Of a stretch of DNA of 33,311 nucleotides, positions 29,589 to 33,311 are shown piece by piece. The stretch lies in contig NZ_JANZYP010000088.1 of assembly GCF_025506355.1 (NCBI RefSeq), positions 1 through 33,311 on the forward strand, written 5' to 3'. This stretch comes from Sphaerisporangium corydalis (GTDB taxonomy: Bacteria; Actinomycetota; Actinomycetes; Streptosporangiales; Streptosporangiaceae). Position numbers and translations under genes: made by a program. Each line of letters starts with the position of its first letter. The stretch's first letter is position 1. The notes under the pieces were generated by a model that saw nothing but the letters and a program-made list of their open reading frames with translations, had not been told where the DNA came from and ran no database searches.

Positions 29589-30950
29589 TCAGCCGCAGGC
29601 CGCGCGCACCACGTCGGCGAGTTCGCCGGCGATGAGCTCGGCCTCGTCCTGGGACTCGGCCTCCACCATCACGCGGACCATCGGCTCGGTGCCGCTGGGA
29701 CGGATGACGACCCGCCCGGTGTCACCGAGCGACTTCTCCGCGGCGGACACGGCGGAGGCCAGCTCCGGCGAGGTCGCCGCCTTCGCCTTGGACACGTCGC
29801 GGACGTTCACCAGCACCTGGGGCAGGCGGACCATGACCGAGGCCAGGTCCTCCAGGGAACGCCCCGAGCGCGCCACCTCGGCCAGCAGGTGGAGCGAGGT
29901 GAGCAGGCCGTCGCCGGTGGTGGCGTGGTCGAGCATCACCACGTGGCCCGACTGCTCACCGCCCAGGTTGAAGCCCCCGGCCTTCATCGCCTCAAGGACG
30001 TACCGGTCGCCGACCGCGGTCTCCACCATGGTCAGCCCGGCCTTCCGCAAGGCGATCTTGAAACCGAGGTTGGACATGATGGTGGCCACCACGGTGTTCT
30101 TCACCAAGGCGCCGCTGGCGTGCATGGCCATGGCCAGGACGGCCATGATCTGGTCGCCGTCCACGACCTCCCCGGCGGCCGTCACGGCCAGGCAGCGGTC
30201 CGCGTCACCGTCGTAGGCGATGCCCGCGTCGGCGCCGCTCTGGACGACCGCCTCGCACAGCGCGCCGAGGTGGGTCGACCCGACACCCTCGTTGATGTTG
30301 AGCCCGTCCGGTGCGGTGCCGATCGTCTCGACGACGGCCCCGGCACGCAGCAGCGCCTCGGGCGCCACCATGTGCGCGGCGCCGTGCGCGCAGTCGACGA
30401 CCAGCCGCAGCCCGTCAAGGCGCCCCGGGATCGTCGTCAGGACGTGGGACACGTAACGGTCGGCCTCGCCGAACGCGTCGCGCACCCGCCCCACGGCGGC
30501 GCCCACCGGGCGGTTCCACTTCTCGCCGAGCCGCTGCTCGATGTCGTTCTCCACGCTGTCGGGCAGCTTGAAGCCGCCCCGGGCGAAGAACTTGATCCCG
30601 TTGTCCGGGGCGGGGTTGTGGGACGCGGAGAGCATGACCCCGAGGTCGGCTCCGAGAGCCGAGGTCAGATAGGCGACGGCCGGGGTGGGCAGCACGCCGA
30701 GGCGCAGCACGTCCACACCGGACGACGCGAGGCCGGCGACCACCGCGGCCTCGAGAAACTCTCCCGAGGCACGCGGGTCCCGGCCCACGACGGCGACCGG
30801 GCGGCCACGCCGCCCGACACTCGACTCGAACGCGCTGGCGTCACCGAGAACGTGAGCCGCCGCGACCGACAGGTCCATGGCGAGCTCGGCCGTGAGGTCG
30901 CGACCCGCGACCCCACGAACCCCGTCGGTGCCGAAGAGCCGACCCGTCAA
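29589..30950 (-). CDS. glmM: Phosphoglucosamine mutase
   Basis: A 453-residue phosphohexomutase that converts glucosamine-6-phosphate to glucosamine-1-phosphate for UDP-GlcNAc and cell-wall synthesis. The phosphoserine is Ser110 in SASHNP, the metal loop DGDADR is at 247-252, the sugar-binding EQSGH at 332-336, and the phosphate-binding RPSGTEP at 417-423. The start is TTG 30950, overlapping the rpsI stop codon (TTGA), and family sequence (LFGTDGVRG) follows at once. It is the third gene of the rplM-rpsI-glmM operon, as in Streptomyces. glmS, often downstream in Streptomyces, is absent here. Confidence 0.97.
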   Translation of the reverse strand: MTGRLFGTDGVRGVAGRDLTAELAMDLSVAAAHVLGDASAFESSVGRRGRPVAVVGRDPRASGEFLEAAVVAGLASSGVDVLRLGVLPTPAVAYLTSALGADLGVMLSASHNPAPDNGIKFFARGGFKLPDSVENDIEQRLGEKWNRPVGAAVGRVRDAFGEADRYVSHVLTTIPGRLDGLRLVVDCAHGAAHMVAPEALLRAGAVVETIGTAPDGLNINEGVGSTHLGALCEAVVQSGADAGIAYDGDADRCLAVTAAGEVVDGDQIMAVLAMAMHASGALVKNTVVATIMSNLGFKIALRKAGLTMVETAVGDRYVLEAMKAGGFNLGGEQSGHVVMLDHATTGDGLLTSLHLLAEVARSGRSLEDLASVMVRLPQVLVNVRDVSKAKAATSPELASAVSAAEKSLGDTGRVVIRPSGTEPMVRVMVEAESQDEAELIAGELADVVRAACG

Positions 30951-31474
30951 CGCTTGCTGTACTGCGGAGCCTTACGGGCCTTCTTGAGACCGGCCTTCTT
31001 GCGCTCCGTCTCACGCGAGTCGCGGGTGAGGAAGCCGGCCTTCTTCAGCGGCGGCCGGTTGACCTCGGTGTCCAGCGCCGTCAGCGCGCGGGCGAGGCCC
31101 ATGCGCACGGCACCGGCCTGGCCGGTCACGCCGCCACCGTCGATGCGGACGAAGACGTCGAACTGGCCCTCGGCGCCGAGCGTCACGAAAGGCTCGTTGA
31201 CGATCTGCTGGTGGACCTTGTTCGGGAAGTAGTTCTCCAGCGAGCGGCCCTCGATGGTCCACTTGCCGGTGCCCGGGAAGATGCGCACCCGGGCGATCGC
31301 CTCCTTGCGGCGGCCGGTGCCGTACGAGTTGCCCGTGGTGATGGGCTTACGCGCGGGGGCGTCGCTGCTAGGCGCGGATTCGCTGGTGTACTCGGACGGG
31401 AACTCCTCAGGGGAGCGGTCCGCAATGTCCAGCTCGCCTTCAATGGGCGTCTCGACACCGGTGGGCTCGGCCAC
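30947..31474 (-). CDS. rpsI: Ribosomal protein bS9/uS9
   Basis: A 175-residue small-subunit protein. The conserved domain runs from YGTGRRKEAIARVRIFPGTG (about residue 51) to the basic tail KKARKAPQYSKR, whose last residues reach the ribosomal P site. About 45 acidic residues precede it (MAEPTGVETPIEGELDIADR), an extension seen in actinobacterial S9. GTG 31474 is preceded by GAGGAG. The gene lies 53 bp after rplM and overlaps glmM by four bases. Confidence 0.97.
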   Translation of the reverse strand: MAEPTGVETPIEGELDIADRSPEEFPSEYTSESAPSSDAPARKPITTGNSYGTGRRKEAIARVRIFPGTGKWTIEGRSLENYFPNKVHQQIVNEPFVTLGAEGQFDVFVRIDGGGVTGQAGAVRMGLARALTALDTEVNRPPLKKAGFLTRDSRETERKKAGLKKARKAPQYSKR

Positions 31475-31527
31475 GGTTCTCCTCTAACTTTCGATCTGGG
31501 CGTCAGCCGTCGGCCAACGGTGTGCGA

Positions 31528-31971
31528 CTACTGGGCGATCTGGATGATCTCGAACGGCACGGGCCGCTGAGCGAGGTGCGGGTGCTCGGAACCGGCGTAG
31601 ACCTTGAGCTTCCTGGCCATCTTCCGGCCGAGGGAGTTCTTGGGGAGCATGCCCTTCACGGCCTTCTCCACGGCGCGGTCCGGCCGCTTCTCCATGAGCT
31701 CGCTGTAGGACACGGAGCGCAGACCGCCGGGGTAACCCGAGTGGCGATACGCCTTCTTCTGCTCCAGCTTGTTGCCGGTCAGCGCGACCTTGTCGGCGTT
31801 GATGACGATGACGAAGTCACCGGTGTCGACGTGGGGCGCGAAGATCGGCTTGTGCTTACCGCGGAGCAGCGTCGCGACCTGGGTGGCCAGCCGACCCAGC
31901 ACGACGTCGGTGGCGTCGATGACGTACCACTGACGCTGTACGTCGGTGGACTTAGGGGTGAACGTGCGCAC
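31528..31971 (-). CDS. rplM: Ribosomal protein uL13
   Basis: A 147-residue large-subunit protein, with WYVIDATDVVLGRLATQVAT near the start and ending EHPHLAQRPVPFEIIQIAQ. Length is exactly as expected. GTG 31971 is chosen because the family begins MRTFTPK and AGAAGG lies 8 nt upstream; the frame continues upstream but has no family similarity. It heads the rplM-rpsI-glmM operon. A promoter lies at 32127-32156, leaving a leader of about 145 nt that could hold a uL13 autoregulatory site as in other bacteria; I could not fold it. Confidence 0.97.
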   Translation of the reverse strand: MRTFTPKSTDVQRQWYVIDATDVVLGRLATQVATLLRGKHKPIFAPHVDTGDFVIVINADKVALTGNKLEQKKAYRHSGYPGGLRSVSYSELMEKRPDRAVEKAVKGMLPKNSLGRKMARKLKVYAGSEHPHLAQRPVPFEIIQIAQ

Positions 31972-32126
31972 GGTCGTAAGCCTTCTGTCGAGTTGACGTC
32001 TCTCGGGTGGGTCATGGGCGGGCGCACGACAAGGCCCAGACCTTCCGTCTCCACGAACACAGGGAGATGACGCCGGACGCGCCGCGCATCGGTCGCTGAG
32101 GACCGATCCGCACACAACGAATCAGC

Positions 32127-32156
32127 AGACTACCGGTTGTAACAGGCGTGGGTCAA
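32127..32156 (-). promoter_or_regulatory. rplM operon promoter
   Basis: On the minus strand TTGACC (32151-32156) and TAGTCT (32127-32132) are separated by 18 nt, a good principal-sigma promoter. The predicted leader before rplM is about 145-150 nt. Confidence 0.75.
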
Positions 32157-32289
32157 AACGAAGCGCCGACGCCCGGAGTCACACCGGATCCGCTGGAGCC
32201 AGTCTATCGCGCGTCCATACCGCGATCAGACCAATGGCTCAACGAAAACCAGTCTCCCGCGTCTCTTCTTTAACATGAGCTGACCTCTC

Positions 32290-32295
32290 TATATT
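32290..32295 (+). promoter_or_regulatory. -10 box of the CAP-domain gene
   Basis: TATATT lies 10 nt before ATG 32306. A short leader of a few nucleotides is predicted; no good -35 is seen. Confidence 0.45.
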
Positions 32296-32305
32296 TGGCA
32301 GCGGT

Positions 32306-33097
32306 ATGTGGCAGCCCCGTCGACCCCGGAGCACCCAGCGGTCCCCCCATCGGCGGACCCACGTGGGTCTCTTGGCGTGCCTCACGGCGATCCTGCTCGG
32401 CGGCATCATCGTGTCCCGCCTGGACACCTCCAAGGCGGCCGACGAGATCTACCTCCAGACCGGCACCCCCACCCCCGCGACACGCCACCTCATCGCCGCC
32501 CCCGAGCAGCCGTCCGGCACCCGGCGGCCCGCGCTCGGCCACGTGTCGCGCCCGGCCGTGCGGCCCAGCGGCGAGCCGAAACCGGCCGTTACGGCCACCA
32601 CCCCCGCCAAGAAGAGCAACTCCATCGACGGGTTCGACACGCGGGTGCCCCCCGCCGGCGACGTGGGCACCGCCAGCGGCGGCGGCGAGGACGCCCCGCC
32701 CGCCGACGCGCCGCCCGCCGGGGAGCTGGAGGCGACCGCGGTCGACCTCACCAACCGGGAACGGATGCGCAAAGGGTGCGACCCGCTGCGCGTCGACCCC
32801 CGCCTCGCCCGGGCCGCCCGCGCCCACAGCCGCGACATGGCCGCCCGGAACTATTTCGGCCACACCTCCCCCGGCGGCCAGAGCCCCTGGGACCGCATGG
32901 CCCGCGCCGGCTACTCCAACAGCGCGGCCGAGAACATCGCCCGCGGATACGAGTCGGCGGACGAGGCCGTACGCGGCTGGATGGCCAACAGCGGCCACCG
33001 CCGCAACATCCTGAACTGCCAGATCACCACGGTCGGCATAGGCGTCGCGTACGGTTCCGGTGACACATGGTGGACGCAGGACTTCGGCTATTCCTGA
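32306..33097 (+). CDS. Secreted CAP-domain (SCP/PR-1-like) protein
   Basis: A 263-residue exported or membrane-anchored protein. The basic N-terminus (MWQPRRPRSTQRSPHRRTHV) leads into a hydrophobic helix at about 20-37. A low-complexity Pro/Ala/Gly linker runs to about 140, and a CAP domain fills 141-263. The CAP cavity residues are present: His186 in YFGHTS, Glu209 in AENIA and His231 in SGHRRNIL. Cys158 and Cys238 could form a disulfide. Bacterial CAP proteins are common in actinobacteria and endospore formers, and their function is largely unknown. It is divergent from rplM. Confidence 0.92.
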   Translation: MWQPRRPRSTQRSPHRRTHVGLLACLTAILLGGIIVSRLDTSKAADEIYLQTGTPTPATRHLIAAPEQPSGTRRPALGHVSRPAVRPSGEPKPAVTATTPAKKSNSIDGFDTRVPPAGDVGTASGGGEDAPPADAPPAGELEATAVDLTNRERMRKGCDPLRVDPRLARAARAHSRDMAARNYFGHTSPGGQSPWDRMARAGYSNSAAENIARGYESADEAVRGWMANSGHRRNILNCQITTVGIGVAYGSGDTWWTQDFGYS

Positions 33098-33120
33098 CCT
33101 GTTATGTCGCGGTCCCGGGC

Positions 33121-33126
33121 TAGTCT
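33121..33126 (+). promoter_or_regulatory. Candidate leaderless -10 box (last gene)
   Basis: TAGTCT ends 6 nt before ATG 33133. Transcription would start at the start codon. Confidence 0.45.
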
Positions 33127-33132
33127 CGGCGC

Positions 33133-33311
33133 ATGGGTCATCCCGGGGAGCAACCACCACGCCGCCAGCCTTACCGCCCGTACGAAACGCCTCAGTCGTC
33201 CGGCGACCTCCGGCCCGAGGCGCATCCGCGCGAGCCCTCCCGCGACCCGGCCCCCTGGCCGACCCCGGAGGAGCACACCCCGCGCCCCACCCCCGGCAAC
33301 CCCACTCCCCC
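33133..33311 (+). CDS. Start of a proline-rich protein, cut by the window edge
   Basis: An open frame of 59 full codons with no stop before the end of the window, beginning MGHPGEQPPRRQPYRPYETP and continuing rich in Pro, Arg and Glu. Such tails precede membrane or regulatory domains in many actinobacterial proteins, but nothing more can be said. The start is supported by a TAGTCT box 6 nt upstream and lies 35 bp after the CAP gene. Confidence 0.55.
   Translation, partial: MGHPGEQPPRRQPYRPYETPQSSGDLRPEAHPREPSRDPAPWPTPEEHTPRPTPGNPTP

Larger units (their letters stand above)
31972..32305. other. Divergent regulatory region, rplM and CAP gene
   Basis: About 330 bp without a gene. It holds the rplM leader (roughly 31972-32120), the rplM promoter at 32127-32156, an AT-richer section and the -10 box of the CAP-domain gene at 32290-32295. 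No small reading frame with a credible start was found. Confidence 0.6.

Overview
This is a high-GC, gene-dense stretch of an actinobacterial chromosome. The core gene order rplM-rpsI-glmM ... coaA / acpS-nnr-alr-hydrolase-tsaE ... tsaB-rimI-tsaD ... groES-groEL-sigD / guaB-guaB3 is the arrangement known from Streptomyces and, in part, Mycobacterium. A filamentous actinobacterium related to Streptosporangiales (Nonomuraea, Streptosporangium or Actinomadura-like) is my guess; the order-level placement is weak. I saw no tRNA, rRNA, insertion sequence, prophage or CRISPR array.

Layout. 0.1-3.4 kb: purine genes guaB3 and guaB (minus) and a divergent small CxxC protein. 3.3-6.7 kb: sigD with a tiny RsdA-like reading frame coupled to its end, then groEL and groES (transcribed groES-groEL) under a good promoter and a CIRCE operator. 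6.8-9.6 kb: a SAM-dependent methyltransferase and a long coiled-coil protein (plus). 9.6-11.8 kb: tsaD, rimI and tsaB (tRNA t6A synthesis and protein acetylation). 11.9-13.1 kb: a class F-like sortase and a secreted, membrane-tailed partner, which separate tsaB from tsaE. 13.3-18.1 kb: tsaE, an alpha/beta hydrolase, alanine racemase, bifunctional NAD(P)HX repair enzyme and AcpS (minus), divergent from coaA. 19.2-22.7 kb: a four-gene ABC-2 exporter operon. 22.7-29.5 kb: an accessory minus-strand cluster. 29.6-32.0 kb: glmM, rpsI and rplM. 32.3 kb to the end: a secreted CAP-domain protein and the start of a proline-rich protein.

The most interesting region is 22.7-29.0 kb. Five genes lie on one strand and are tightly packed: a cytosolic subtilisin-like protease, an ECF sigma factor, a repeat/helix/beta-sandwich protein whose start codon overlaps the sigma stop codon, an 839-residue TPR-CHAT caspase-like protease with an intact His/Cys dyad, and a 141-residue protein of unknown function. 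Two proteases, a sigma factor and a candidate sigma inhibitor form the same kind of parts list as the type III-E CRISPR circuit (TPR-CHAT protease, Csx30, sigma factor), but with no CRISPR component in view. With the ABC operon, this cluster occupies the interval between coaA and glmM where Streptomyces carries glmS.

Other points: short direct duplications recur at gene ends, several copying the stop codon; one has created a 17-codon reading frame between an ABC ATPase and its permease. A TAnnnT box 7-8 nt before the start codon recurs at seven genes, which suggests leaderless transcripts and was used here to choose several starts.
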